Under the pieces are notes generated by a model. It was not told the origin of the DNA. It saw nothing but the letters and a program-made list of their open reading frames with translations, and searched no databases. 64,000 bases of DNA from Gracilimonas sp046602855 (GTDB lineage Bacteria; Bacteroidota; Rhodothermia; Balneolales; Balneolaceae). The stretch is taken from positions 372,001 to 436,000 of the forward strand of contig NZ_JBKINJ010000001.1 in assembly GCF_046602855.1 (NCBI RefSeq), read 5' to 3'. Both the position numbers and the translations under genes were made by a program. Shown here piece after piece: positions 8,841-18,339 of the stretch. Position 1 is the first letter of the stretch, and every line of letters starts with the position of its first letter.

Positions 8841-10010
8841 ATGAAGATCATTGACGTTGCAGAATTTTATACAGATCAGGGTGGGGGAGTAAAGACCTAC
8901 ATCAATCAGAAACTGAAGTTCGGCTCGCAAATGGGTCACGAGATCGTGATCGTCGCACCCGGTGAAGACTGGGGTGAGGAAGAACGCGATGGCGGACGTG
9001 TTATCTGGGTAAAAGGACCAAGGTTACCTGTTGACTGGCGGTACTATATCCTTTGGAGGGAAAAAGCCGTTCATCAGATCCTTGATCGTGAAAAACCCGA
9101 TGTAGTGGAAGGATCGTCTCCTTGGACAGGAGGGTGGTTTGCAGGCAGATGGAAAGGTGATGCTGTAAAGACATTTATATTTCATCAAGATCCTATTGCA
9201 GCATATCCACAGACATTCTTAGGTCATTCTATTGGATTTGATAATATTGACAAGATATTTGGCTTCTATTGGAAATACCTTCAAAATCTGAGTAATCGCT
9301 TTGATGCCACAATTGTAAGTGGAAGCTGGCTTGCCGACAGGATAGGTGAGAATGGAGTGAAAAATCCTATAGCCGTTCCTTTTGGTATCGATAAGGATTT
9401 CTTTTCACCAAAAAGAAGAGATCAAGAACTGAGGGCTAAACTTTTAGCTGATTTCGGATTACCTGAAGAAGCAAAGCTTATGATCGCAATCAGCAGGCAT
9501 CATCCAGAAAAGAGGTTAGGCACTATTATCGATGGTTTTATAAAAGCATCTGAGGAAAAACCCATGGGCCTCATGATATTTGGAGATGGGCCGATCAGAA
9601 AGTATGTGGAAATGAAAGCAGGTAAGTCTGAATATGTTAAATTAATGGGATTCACCGAAAACCGAGATGAATTAGCTAATATTCTAGCATCATCCGATTA
9701 TTTTCTTCACGGCTCTGCAGCCGAAACCTATGGCATTGTGGTAGCAGAGGCTGTATGCAGTGGATTGCCGGTGGTAGTACCTGAAAGAGGTGGAGCAGCA
9801 GATATTGCTAATCCTGATCTTGGGGTGACCTATGAGCCCGGAGACAGTGAGTCGTTCTCGGAAGCGGTGCTAAATATTACAGACCGAAATCGAGAGGACC
9901 TGGTTGAGGCCACTAAAAAAGCTGCTGAAAATGATATAGTAACCATGGAGGGTCACTTTAAAATGTTGTTTGAAACATACCAGGAATTATTGGATACAAA
10001 GGGCCGTTAA
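8841..10010 (+). CDS. GT4-type glycosyltransferase
   Basis: A 389-aa GT-B glycosyltransferase of the GT4 group. A Gly-rich acceptor-side loop (TDQGGGVKTYI) lies at 11-21. The donor domain has AISRHHPEKRL near 214-224 and the E-x7-E motif ETYGIVVAEA near 294-303, followed by CSGLPVVVPERGG. It follows the first glycosyltransferase by 14 bases, so the two probably act in succession on one lipid or saccharide acceptor. A 200-base gap then separates it from the serine palmitoyltransferase gene, which appears to have its own promoter. Confidence 0.9.
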   Translation: MKIIDVAEFYTDQGGGVKTYINQKLKFGSQMGHEIVIVAPGEDWGEEERDGGRVIWVKGPRLPVDWRYYILWREKAVHQILDREKPDVVEGSSPWTGGWFAGRWKGDAVKTFIFHQDPIAAYPQTFLGHSIGFDNIDKIFGFYWKYLQNLSNRFDATIVSGSWLADRIGENGVKNPIAVPFGIDKDFFSPKRRDQELRAKLLADFGLPEEAKLMIAISRHHPEKRLGTIIDGFIKASEEKPMGLMIFGDGPIRKYVEMKAGKSEYVKLMGFTENRDELANILASSDYFLHGSAAETYGIVVAEAVCSGLPVVVPERGGAADIANPDLGVTYEPGDSESFSEAVLNITDRNREDLVEATKKAAENDIVTMEGHFKMLFETYQELLDTKGR

Positions 10011-10078
10011 TGGTTTAATAAAATCCTTATTCTGAGCATAGATTTGGATGTAATTCAGTAGCATTCTTATAAATTTAT

Positions 10079-10086
10079 TATCTTTG
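10079..10086 (+). promoter_or_regulatory. TAnnTTTG-like -7 box upstream of spt
   Basis: TATCTTTG matches the Bacteroidota-type -7 consensus TAnnTTTG and lies 125 bases before the spt start in an AT-rich gap. I do not see a well-spaced TTTG -33 element, so this is a weak call. Confidence 0.3.
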
Positions 10087-10210
10087 CTCAGATAATTACT
10101 TTTTGTATCAGCAGTCGGTATTCATAACATTCTTAATTATAATCTGTTAAGAATTTTATACTGACTATATATTGATGTTTATTTAGAATCTTTTTTAAGG
10201 AAATCACCTA

Positions 10211-11449
10211 ATGGCCGACAACAAAACAAGCGCCAAAAAATCAGATATTTTTTCTAAGGCATATAATTTCAGAAAAGCCGACGAAGTTAAAGAGGCGGGA
10301 TTATTTCCATACTTTAAACCGCTGGAAGCCACCGATGGAACCATTGTGGAGATCGAAGGTCATCGAGTTATTATGGCAGGTTCCAATAACTATCTTGGGT
10401 TGACCAATGATCCTCGTACGATCAAAGCTGCTCAGGATGCCCTCACTAAATACGGTACTGGTTGCACCGGTTCAAGATATCTTAACGGTACACTTGACAG
10501 TCACCTTGTGCTTGAGGAAAAACTAGCTGAGTTCATGGGCAAAGAAGCATGCGTACTATTTAGTACGGGATATCAAACCAATGAAGGCTCAATACAAACT
10601 ATTGCCGGTCGTAACGATATTATTTTTTCTGACAAGGATAACCATGCATGTATAGTGGTTGGTACTCTTGTTTCTAATGCTAAAACGGTTCGCTATCATC
10701 ACAATGATATGGATCAGTTGGAGAAGCTGCTCCAACGAGCTGATCCTGAAGCCGGAAAGATCATTATTACTGATGGTGTATTTTCAATGTCCGGTACTTT
10801 GGCCAACGTTCCTAAACTCGTGGAGCTTGCAGATAAATATAATGCCAGGCTTTACCTTGATGATGCTCATGCTGTTGGTGTTGTTGGGGATGGCGGACGA
10901 GGTTCCGCTTCAGTATTTGGTTTGACCGATAAAGTGGATCTCATCAGTGGGACTTTTTCAAAATCATTTGCTTCCCTTGGTGGATTTATTGTTGGTGATA
11001 AACCGGTCATAGAATTTATCAGGCATAATTCGCCTGCGCACATTTTCAGTGCCTCCATGCCACCGGCCAACGTGGCAACTGTACTTAAAGCACTTGAAAT
11101 CCTCCAGGAAGAACCATGGAGATTGGAACGGCTGGAGGAGATAGCCAACTATATGCGTAAAGAACTCAAGAATCTTGGTTTCAATGTCTGGAACAGTCAA
11201 AGTCCTATCATACCTGTGGTAATTGGTGAAATGATGGATTGCTTTAGATTTTGGAAAGATCTTTTCGAAGAAGGAGTTTATGCTAACGCAGTAGTGCCTC
11301 CTGCTGTGCCAACCGGTCAATCTTTACTTAGAACAAGTTACATGGCTAGCCATACCGATGAACATTTGGATCAGATCCTTGAAGCCTTTAGAAAAGTTGG
11401 TTTAAAACATGGGATCATCGATCGTAACGGACATTCAGGTACTGAATAA
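10211..11449 (+). CDS. spt: Serine palmitoyltransferase / alpha-oxoamine synthase
   Basis: A PLP-dependent alpha-oxoamine synthase of 412 aa, most like bacterial serine palmitoyltransferase, which condenses L-serine with a long-chain acyl thioester to 3-ketosphinganine. The PLP Schiff-base lysine is about Lys251 in GTFSKSFASLGG, the PLP-binding Asp lies in YLDDAHAVG near 215-223, and the conserved NNYLGL motif is near 59-64. The rest of the family (KBL, BioF, HemA) shares these, so separation rests on overall resemblance, the N-terminal FPYFKPLEA region and the adjacent GNAT gene. It is soluble, with the GNAT gene 18 bases downstream. Confidence 0.85.
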   Translation: MADNKTSAKKSDIFSKAYNFRKADEVKEAGLFPYFKPLEATDGTIVEIEGHRVIMAGSNNYLGLTNDPRTIKAAQDALTKYGTGCTGSRYLNGTLDSHLVLEEKLAEFMGKEACVLFSTGYQTNEGSIQTIAGRNDIIFSDKDNHACIVVGTLVSNAKTVRYHHNDMDQLEKLLQRADPEAGKIIITDGVFSMSGTLANVPKLVELADKYNARLYLDDAHAVGVVGDGGRGSASVFGLTDKVDLISGTFSKSFASLGGFIVGDKPVIEFIRHNSPAHIFSASMPPANVATVLKALEILQEEPWRLERLEEIANYMRKELKNLGFNVWNSQSPIIPVVIGEMMDCFRFWKDLFEEGVYANAVVPPAVPTGQSLLRTSYMASHTDEHLDQILEAFRKVGLKHGIIDRNGHSGTE

Positions 11450-11467
11450 TTTAAAAAGTAGTACCGT

Positions 11468-12592
11468 ATGAATAGCTCCGGTGTCACAGTTGTTTCTACC
11501 ACAAACGAACGGAAACGATTCTTAGAGTTTATCTATAGATTTTATCAGGATGCTGAGCACTGGGTTCCTCCGCTTCGGATGGATCAGAAAAAACTTATCA
11601 ATACCGATAAAAATCCATTTTTTCATAATGCCGAGATCGAGCTTTTTATAGCCGAGAAGGATGGAGAAGATGTAGGTAGGATAGCGGCTATTATTGATCA
11701 TCGGTTTAACGAATTTCACAATTCAAAAACCGGCCATTTTGGTTTTTTTGAATGTATTGATGATCAGCACACTGCTAATTTAATGTTTCGGGTGGCATCC
11801 GATTGGTTACGCGACAGGGGTATGAACAAAGTCATAGGCCCTGCAAGCCCAAGTATGATGGATACAATTGGAGTACTGATCGATGGATTTGATAAAGATC
11901 CATATGTTTTAATGCCTTATAACTACGATTATTACGACGAACTGATCAAATCTGCCGGTTTTGAAAAAGAAATGGATCTGTATGCTTACATAGTTGACAC
12001 AGAGACTGTTTCTATGGACAGAATAAACCGAGCTATGAATATTGTTAAACACCGGTTACCCGATATTAAGATCAGACCGATTGACTTGAAAAACCTGAGA
12101 TCTGAGATCAAGATCATAAGAGATATCTTCAATCAGGCGTGGGAAAAGAACTGGGGTTTTATCCCTTTAAGCGAGGCTGAATTTGATGCAATAGCAAAAG
12201 ATCTGAAACTCATTATTGATACAGATTTTGCACATATAGCAGAAATGAATGGGAGACCAGTTGGCTTTTCCATTGGGATCCCAAACATCAATGAGATCCT
12301 GAAGACAATGAATGGGAATCTTTTCCCTTTCGGTATATTTAAGTTGTTATGGAATAAAAGAAAATTAAATACATTGAGAACGGCCCTTATGGGAGTTGTG
12401 CCCGAACATCAGGGTAAAGGAATCGATGCCTTGCTGCACCATCGGTCAATACAAAATGGTCTCAAGGGAGAGAACAAGACCGAATCAGAAATGAGCTGGG
12501 TACTTGAATCAAATCCTGAAATGATACGCGTGGCTGAACGCATTGGTGGTAAGCTCGATAAGACTTATCGTATGTACTCAAAATCACTCTGA
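11468..12592 (+). CDS. GNAT-fold N-acyltransferase-like protein (candidate ceramide synthase)
   Basis: A 374-aa protein of the large GNAT-like family that includes YghO-like proteins. The C-terminal half carries an acyl-CoA binding pattern (LMGVVPEHQGKGIDALL near 308-324), followed by SWVLESNPEMIRVAERIGG, usual for GNAT beta5/alpha4. The N-terminal half has GRIAAIIDHRFNE and a conserved PASPSMMDTIGVLIDGFD stretch. It is 18 bases behind spt and clearly in its operon. Bacterial ceramide synthase described in Caulobacter has been reported as a GNAT-type N-acyltransferase, so I infer a role in acylating the long-chain base. This is not proven by any residue seen here. Confidence 0.75.
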   Translation: MNSSGVTVVSTTNERKRFLEFIYRFYQDAEHWVPPLRMDQKKLINTDKNPFFHNAEIELFIAEKDGEDVGRIAAIIDHRFNEFHNSKTGHFGFFECIDDQHTANLMFRVASDWLRDRGMNKVIGPASPSMMDTIGVLIDGFDKDPYVLMPYNYDYYDELIKSAGFEKEMDLYAYIVDTETVSMDRINRAMNIVKHRLPDIKIRPIDLKNLRSEIKIIRDIFNQAWEKNWGFIPLSEAEFDAIAKDLKLIIDTDFAHIAEMNGRPVGFSIGIPNINEILKTMNGNLFPFGIFKLLWNKRKLNTLRTALMGVVPEHQGKGIDALLHHRSIQNGLKGENKTESEMSWVLESNPEMIRVAERIGGKLDKTYRMYSKSL

Positions 12593-12740
12593 TAAGCTCA
12601 CCAATTTTAACAACCATTTCACAACATCTACATAGTTTTTCCTTATCTTTTTAAGGCTATAAAATTTAATTTTCTATGCTCTGCATTAAAGAAATTATCT
12701 GAAGCAGTGCGATGGATTTAATCTCAAAAGGAAAAGAAAG

Positions 12741-14132
12741 ATGAGCGATTTTCGTATAGAAAAAGATTCAATGGGTGAAATTAAAGTACCAAAAAAGGCT
12801 TTATATGGAGCTCAAACACAGCGTGCACATGATAATTTTCCTGTTAGCGGTATCAAATTCAGCCGCGAATTTATAGAAGCACTTGGATACGTTAAAAAAT
12901 CCGCTGCTTCTGTAAATGCCGATCTTGGTCTTTTGGATAAGGATATTTCTGAAGCAATTCAAGCTGCTGCGCTGGAAGTAATTGAAGGCGTTCATGATAA
13001 GGAATTCGTGATCGACATCTTTCAGACCGGTTCGGGGACATCAACAAATATGAATGCTAATGAGGTCATTGCTCGCAGGGCCAACGAACTTAAAAACAAT
13101 GTTGATGTAAGCATACATCCCAATGATCATATTAACTATGGTCAAAGCTCAAATGACGTGATACCGACCACTATTCGGGTGGCCGCTGTAAAAGCAATTA
13201 ATAATAATTTGATCCCGGCGCTCAAACACCTTCATGATACTTTTCTGGAAAAAGGAAAAGAGTATGCAGAGGTCGTGAAAACCGGACGAACCCACCTGAT
13301 GGACGCTATGCCGGTGACTATTGAACAAGAGTTTGGTGGTTATGCGCGTCAGCTTGAACTGGGGATCAAGCGTTTAGAATCTGCACTTGAGAGAGTTAGT
13401 GAATTGCCTCAGGGTGGAACTGCGGTAGGTACCGGACTTAACACCCATAATGATTTTGGTAAGAATTTCGCTGTAAAAATATCAGAATTGACAGGGGAGA
13501 AATTCACTGAGGCGGAAAATCATTTTGAGGCACAGGCTACGGTTGATGCTCCGGTTGAACTCAGTGGACAGCTTAAAACTATTGCCGTTGGGATGATGAA
13601 GATCGGAAACGACTTGCGTTGGATGAATTCAGGACCAAATAGCGGGATCGGTGAAGTTGAACTTGCTGCTCTTCAGCCCGGTTCTTCTATCATGCCGGGA
13701 AAAGTTAACCCCGTTATTGAAGAGTCGTTGACTATGGTTTGTGCTCAGGTCATAGGTAACGATGCAGCCATTACTATTGGGGGGCAGGCCGGAAATTTTG
13801 AATTAAATGTTATGCTTCCGGTTGTGGCTCATAACTTGTTAGAGTCGATCGATATTCTGGCAAATGCAGCTCAAAACTTGGCTGATCGTTCTGTATCACA
13901 GTTGAAAGTTAAGAAGGAACGAATAGCAGATATGGTTGGAAGAAATCCGATCCTTGTCACGGCCTTGAATCCAATCATTGGTTACGATCTTGCTGCGAAG
14001 ATAGCTAAGAAAGCGTTTGCTGAATCTCGCCCACTTAAAGAGGTGGCTAAAGAAATGACCGATCTTTCTGATGAGGAACTGGATAAAGCACTAGACCCGA
14101 TTAAGATGACCAAGGGCGGATTTACGGAATAA
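12741..14132 (+). CDS. fumC: Class II fumarate hydratase
   Basis: This enzyme interconverts fumarate and malate in the TCA cycle without an iron-sulfur cluster. At 463 aa it matches family length. The N-terminus has the usual GEIKVPKKALYGAQTQRA. TGSGTSTNMNANEV binds substrate near 98-111, and the fumarase/aspartase signature GSSIMPGKVNPV lies near 314-325. The catalytic Ser sits in the latter loop and a His in GRTHLMDAMP near 185-194. An aspartase would be longer and differ around the C-terminus. It is a single gene between the sphingolipid genes and the E1 gene, with no clear shared transcript. Confidence 0.95.
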   Translation: MSDFRIEKDSMGEIKVPKKALYGAQTQRAHDNFPVSGIKFSREFIEALGYVKKSAASVNADLGLLDKDISEAIQAAALEVIEGVHDKEFVIDIFQTGSGTSTNMNANEVIARRANELKNNVDVSIHPNDHINYGQSSNDVIPTTIRVAAVKAINNNLIPALKHLHDTFLEKGKEYAEVVKTGRTHLMDAMPVTIEQEFGGYARQLELGIKRLESALERVSELPQGGTAVGTGLNTHNDFGKNFAVKISELTGEKFTEAENHFEAQATVDAPVELSGQLKTIAVGMMKIGNDLRWMNSGPNSGIGEVELAALQPGSSIMPGKVNPVIEESLTMVCAQVIGNDAAITIGGQAGNFELNVMLPVVAHNLLESIDILANAAQNLADRSVSQLKVKKERIADMVGRNPILVTALNPIIGYDLAAKIAKKAFAESRPLKEVAKEMTDLSDEELDKALDPIKMTKGGFTE

Positions 14133-14265
14133 AGGTAGAAAGTCTTTCTTGCGGTCACTGCAGAACGTAAGGAAGGCGAAAACCTGTTTCATAAAAAAGC
14201 GCTTTTCCTTATACTGTCGCCCCTTTCGGAAGGTGCTTACCAAATTTCAGAACTAATATTACATA

Positions 14266-16692
14266 ATGGCCAAAGCAAAGAAAAAATCTACGAAGAAAAA
14301 ATTCAGCGCAGCTCAAAAAAAAGAGATCCTCAGTGATTTTAAACTGGGTTGGGTTAGTCGGCACATGTCAATAATCGGTCGTAAGGAAGTGCTTACCGGT
14401 AAGGCTAAGTTCGGAATCTTTGGTGATGGAAAAGAAGTACCCCAAATAGCTTTAGCCAAACAGTTTAAGGAAGGAGACTTCAGATCGGGATACTACAGGG
14501 ATCAAACGCTAATGCTGGCGATCGGCCAGGTGACGCCTCAACAGTTGTTTTCTCAGTTGTATGCCCATGCAGATGTTGAGGCAGACCCAAGCTCTGCTGG
14601 CCGACAAATGAACTCTCATTTTGCTTCCCGATTAATAGACGATGAGGGTGAGTGGAAAGATCAAACAAAATCTAAGAACACTGCATCCGATATTTCACCA
14701 ACTGCTGGTCAGATGTCACGATTGCTGGGTTTGGCTCAGGCATCTAAAGTTTACCGTAATGAAAAAGCACTAAAGGGTAAAGAATGGAAGAAATTTTCAA
14801 AAAAGGGTAGCGAAATAGCGTTTGGCACAATTGGTGATGCCAGTACTTCTGAAGGTATTTTCTGGGAAACCATTAATGCCGGTGGTGTTTTACAGGTTCC
14901 AATGGTTATTTCCGTATGGGATGACGGCTACGGAATTTCAGTGTCTAAGAAATATCAGACCACCAAAGAAAGCATTTCGGAGATTCTGAGCGGCTTTCAG
15001 CGGACTGATGAAAAAGAAGGATATGAGATCCTTACAGTTAAAGCCTGGGATTATGAAGCATTGCTGGATACTTATGAAAAGGCAGCTGAAATAGCCCGGG
15101 AAGAGCATGTACCGGTTTTGGTACACGTACAAGAGGTAACACAGCCTCAGGGACATTCAACATCAGGCTCACATGAAAGGTATAAAGATGAGGAACGCCT
15201 GAAGTGGGAAGAAGAATATTGCTGCCTGGAAAGACTGCGAAGATGGATTTTGGATAATGATATTGCCAAAGCTGAAAAGCTTGATGAGCTTGAAAATGAA
15301 GCCAAGGCTGAAATAAACGAAGCCAAGAAAGCCGCATGGGATGCTTTCATGAAACCGATCAAGGAAGAGAAGAAAACGGTACTTGATCTCTTAGATAAAT
15401 TAAAGGATGAATCAGGTGTACAGGAAGTAGGGGAGTATGCCCAGTCTCTGAAGAATTATCCTACGGCTATCCGAAAAGATATACTGTCAGCTGCTAGAAA
15501 ATCTTTGGCAGCAACAGCAGGAAAAAACGGTTCAGCCCGACAGGAACTTATCAAATGGGTTGAGAACTCTTTGGAAGAGAACAGGGAAAGATATTCATCA
15601 CATCTTTACAGTGAGACTAAGTACTCTCCATTAAATGTTGAGGAGATCAAACCTGAGTATGATGAAAAGCCAAAAAAGGTAGATGGGCGACTCGTTCTTA
15701 AAGATAATTTTGACAAAATATTTGAGAATTATCCCAACACCCTGGTGTTCGGGGAAGATACAGGTCAGCTTGGTGATGTTAACAAAGGGCTTGAGGGTAT
15801 GCAGGATAAATACGGTGAGATCCGTGTTAGCGATACCGGAATTCGCGAAGCTACTATTTTAGGTCAGGGTATAGGTATGGCAATTCGTGGATTGAGACCT
15901 ATAGCTGAGATCCAGTACCTGGATTACCTGCTTTACTGCTTTCAGGGTATTTCTGATGACCTCGCAACTATTCGATACAGAACTAAAGGAGGGCAGGCAG
16001 CTCCTCTGATCGTGAGAACGCGTGGTCACCGACTGGAGGGTATATGGCATTCAGGTTCGCCTATGGGTATGATCGTAAATGGAGTGCGAGGTTTGCATTT
16101 CTGTGTGCCTCGAAACTTGACTCAAGCAGCCGGTTTTTATAATACATTATTGAAAGGTGACGATCCTGCCATCGTTGTTGAGCCATTAAACGGTTATAGG
16201 TTGAAAGAAGATCTGCCTACTAATCTTGGGCAATTTACAACTCCATTAGGTAAACCGGAGATCGTCAACGAGGGCTCAGATATTACAGTAGTGTCTTATG
16301 GAGCCACTTTTAATATCATAGAAGGTTTGATTCCACAGTTGGAAAAAGCTGGGCTATCGGTAGAGTTGATAGACGTGAGAACCCTTCTTCCATTTGATAT
16401 TGACAATTTGATAGGAAATTCATTGAGCAAAACGAATAGACTGCTTATAGTTGATGAGGATGTTCCCGGTGGGGCATCAGCTTATATTCTTCAAAACATA
16501 CTTGAAGATCAGGGTGGCTATTTTAGCTTAGATTCTGAGCCTAAATGTCTGACAGCTAAAGCACACAGACCAGCGTATGCATCTGATGGTGATTACTTTA
16601 GTAAGCCCAACGCTGAAGATATTTACGAAGCTATTTATTCAATTATGAGTGAAGCAGATCCGGCGCGCTTTCCGGAGATCTACCAGGCTTAA
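14266..16692 (+). CDS. Fused 2-oxo-acid dehydrogenase E1 (alpha-beta), thiamine diphosphate dependent
   Basis: An 808-aa single chain joining E1 alpha and E1 beta of a branched-chain/pyruvate-type dehydrogenase complex. The alpha half (about 30-380) binds ThDP through GTIGDASTSEGIFWETINAG and the following DDGYGISV. The beta half (from about 475) contains VFGEDTGQLGDVNKGLEG, IRYRTKGGQAAPLIVRTR and LIDVRTLLPFDID. This fused form is frequent in Bacteroidota and relatives, where separate pdhA/pdhB may be missing. No E2 or E3 gene is next to it, so substrate choice (branched-chain oxo-acids or pyruvate) is open. A lysine-rich N-terminal extension of about 14 residues is present. Confidence 0.92.
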   Translation: MAKAKKKSTKKKFSAAQKKEILSDFKLGWVSRHMSIIGRKEVLTGKAKFGIFGDGKEVPQIALAKQFKEGDFRSGYYRDQTLMLAIGQVTPQQLFSQLYAHADVEADPSSAGRQMNSHFASRLIDDEGEWKDQTKSKNTASDISPTAGQMSRLLGLAQASKVYRNEKALKGKEWKKFSKKGSEIAFGTIGDASTSEGIFWETINAGGVLQVPMVISVWDDGYGISVSKKYQTTKESISEILSGFQRTDEKEGYEILTVKAWDYEALLDTYEKAAEIAREEHVPVLVHVQEVTQPQGHSTSGSHERYKDEERLKWEEEYCCLERLRRWILDNDIAKAEKLDELENEAKAEINEAKKAAWDAFMKPIKEEKKTVLDLLDKLKDESGVQEVGEYAQSLKNYPTAIRKDILSAARKSLAATAGKNGSARQELIKWVENSLEENRERYSSHLYSETKYSPLNVEEIKPEYDEKPKKVDGRLVLKDNFDKIFENYPNTLVFGEDTGQLGDVNKGLEGMQDKYGEIRVSDTGIREATILGQGIGMAIRGLRPIAEIQYLDYLLYCFQGISDDLATIRYRTKGGQAAPLIVRTRGHRLEGIWHSGSPMGMIVNGVRGLHFCVPRNLTQAAGFYNTLLKGDDPAIVVEPLNGYRLKEDLPTNLGQFTTPLGKPEIVNEGSDITVVSYGATFNIIEGLIPQLEKAGLSVELIDVRTLLPFDIDNLIGNSLSKTNRLLIVDEDVPGGASAYILQNILEDQGGYFSLDSEPKCLTAKAHRPAYASDGDYFSKPNAEDIYEAIYSIMSEADPARFPEIYQA

Positions 16693-16718
16693 CATTTATT
16701 AATCTTATCAATAGTTCT

Positions 16719-16766
16719 AAGGTGATAGAATTTCTTTCGAGTAAAGATCTCTGTCACCTTTTTTAT
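16719..16766. terminator. Terminator between the E1 gene and ctaB
   Basis: AAGGTGA (16719-16725) pairs with TCACCTT (16754-16760). Partial inner pairing (TTCTTT with AAAGA) extends the stem, and a T-run follows on the plus strand. It ends the E1 transcript and may also serve the convergent ctaB gene. Confidence 0.65.
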
Positions 16767-16831
16767 TGGAATTGGGAAAGCAAACAAAACTCCAAGTGGT
16801 GTAGAATAGATAGGACCTAAGATTAATCGAT

Positions 16832-17740
16832 TCAGATAGAGATGAAACGGTCTAAGAAAACGGCGATCCAGACTAAGGGAAGATAAGCTATGGAGGCAAA
16901 CATCATTTTCTTGGCATTATCTTTTGTCCGTTCTAATCCAAATTTTATAGTGTAAGCCATAAATCCCAGTGCAAACAGCATTCCAAAGACAAGAAAAATA
17001 ATTCCGGCAATATTAAGTTGAAAAAGGGCAAGTGTTACCGGAAATAAACTAAGTACGCAGATCATTGACCAGAATAAAGTCTTATAGCCTTCCTCGTCTT
17101 TTTTAGGCAGCATTTTAAGTCCGGCACTTGAATAATCATCCTTACATAACCATGCAATGGATAAAACGTGAGGAACTTGCCAAAAAAACATGATCCCGAA
17201 CAACAGCCACATACCGGGTTCTGATATGTTACCGGTTGCAGCAGCCCAACCACCTACGGGAGGAAGTGCACCGGGGATTGCTCCAACAGCTATATTAATA
17301 GGTGAGACTTTTTTCATTGGGGTATAGATACCCAGATAGATCAAAGCCGTGACTAAGGAAACCGCTCCAGCAACTGGATTTACCAGCAATATAAGATAGA
17401 GTAAACCTGAAAAGATGAGGGTTAGTGAGAAGATCATCCCGCTTTTGGAATCAATACGGTGATCAGGAAGCGGTCGTTTAGCAGTACGCTTCATAAGTTT
17501 ATCTGAAACCCGCTCAATGAACTGATTGTGAGCTCCGGTTCCGGCTGCGATCAAATAGGTTCCGATCAAAGCATGGATCAGAACAGAGAAATTAATGTCT
17601 GCTCCACTACCTAAAATATAACCAACCAGCATGCTCACCAATACAGACATGGTAATGCCGGGTTTGGTAAGTTGATAGTAGTCAGAAATAACCTCTGTTA
17701 AAGGTCTGTTGATTAGTACGGTCTCTTTAGCTGAATTCAT
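16832..17740 (-). CDS. ctaB: Protoheme IX farnesyltransferase (heme o synthase)
   Basis: A UbiA-superfamily prenyltransferase of 302 aa that farnesylates heme b to heme o for haem-copper oxidases. The family motif is visible near residues 79-103: N-x6-D followed by KRTAKRPLP. Around nine hydrophobic segments are spread along the chain. The second loop motif has GAIPGALPPVGGW near 156-168, typical of heme o synthases rather than UbiA. It is monocistronic here, with no oxidase genes next to it, and convergent with the E1 gene. Confidence 0.93.
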   Translation of the reverse strand: MNSAKETVLINRPLTEVISDYYQLTKPGITMSVLVSMLVGYILGSGADINFSVLIHALIGTYLIAAGTGAHNQFIERVSDKLMKRTAKRPLPDHRIDSKSGMIFSLTLIFSGLLYLILLVNPVAGAVSLVTALIYLGIYTPMKKVSPINIAVGAIPGALPPVGGWAAATGNISEPGMWLLFGIMFFWQVPHVLSIAWLCKDDYSSAGLKMLPKKDEEGYKTLFWSMICVLSLFPVTLALFQLNIAGIIFLVFGMLFALGFMAYTIKFGLERTKDNAKKMMFASIAYLPLVWIAVFLDRFISI

Positions 17741-17940
17741 CTACTGCGATTGGTCATATACTGCTTTTTGAAGCAATCATGAAGTTAAGATAATTTCGGG
17801 ATTTTTGTTAGAAACTTTACGGATTTCTTGCAGAGAAATGCGCTCTCAGGCAGGTGTTTTTGTAAAAAATGATTATCTCGTTGTGCCAAAGATGTTTATA
17901 AAGTGTGCCTGGAAATTAAAGGAGACGACAGGTATCTATT

Positions 17941-18261
17941 TTATAGCCTTTCCAGGAGGTCACTTAAGAATACACGGATCTCTGAAAGATCTTTTTGAGC
18001 TTCTGGAGTTAAGTCGGATGATTTCTTTCCCTCTCCGTTGGTTAAGATATCCTGAACTCCCTCAGTACTGTATTTTTTGTCATGAAGCAGTTCTTTTATT
18101 CTGAAGATCAACGCCAGTTCAGTTTCTTTATATACACGATTTCCGGCACTGTTCTTTTTGGGATTTAACTCTGAATAGGTTTTTTCCCAGTTTCTTAGAA
18201 CGTGAGGTTCAAGTCCCGTTAATTTACTGACCTCACCCATAGAGTAATACAATTTTTTCAT
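17941..18261 (-). CDS. MerR-family transcriptional regulator
   Basis: A 106-aa protein with the MerR-type winged helix at its N-terminus: YYSMGEVSKLTGLEPHVLRN (residues 5-24), then WEKTYSELNPKKNSAGNRVY, the usual wing. The remaining 50 residues are a short helical region with no Cys metal-binding motif, so effector and target are unknown. This short form is common in Bacteroidota-like genomes. It is divergent from the GT2 gene over a 78-base gap, so it might control it; that is a guess from position. Confidence 0.85.
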   Translation of the reverse strand: MKKLYYSMGEVSKLTGLEPHVLRNWEKTYSELNPKKNSAGNRVYKETELALIFRIKELLHDKKYSTEGVQDILTNGEGKKSSDLTPEAQKDLSEIRVFLSDLLERL

Positions 18262-18339
18262 AGCAGACAGAAAGTGTATTTTAGAACCGTTTTATTTATT
18301 AAAGTAAACTAATTCTGTTCATTTATAAAAGGTAACATT

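Noticed and set aside
17805..18104. 99-codon plus-strand ORF overlapping the MerR gene
   Set aside because: It starts with TTG, overlaps the clear MerR reading frame on the opposite strand for more than half its length, and has no recognisable composition or domain.
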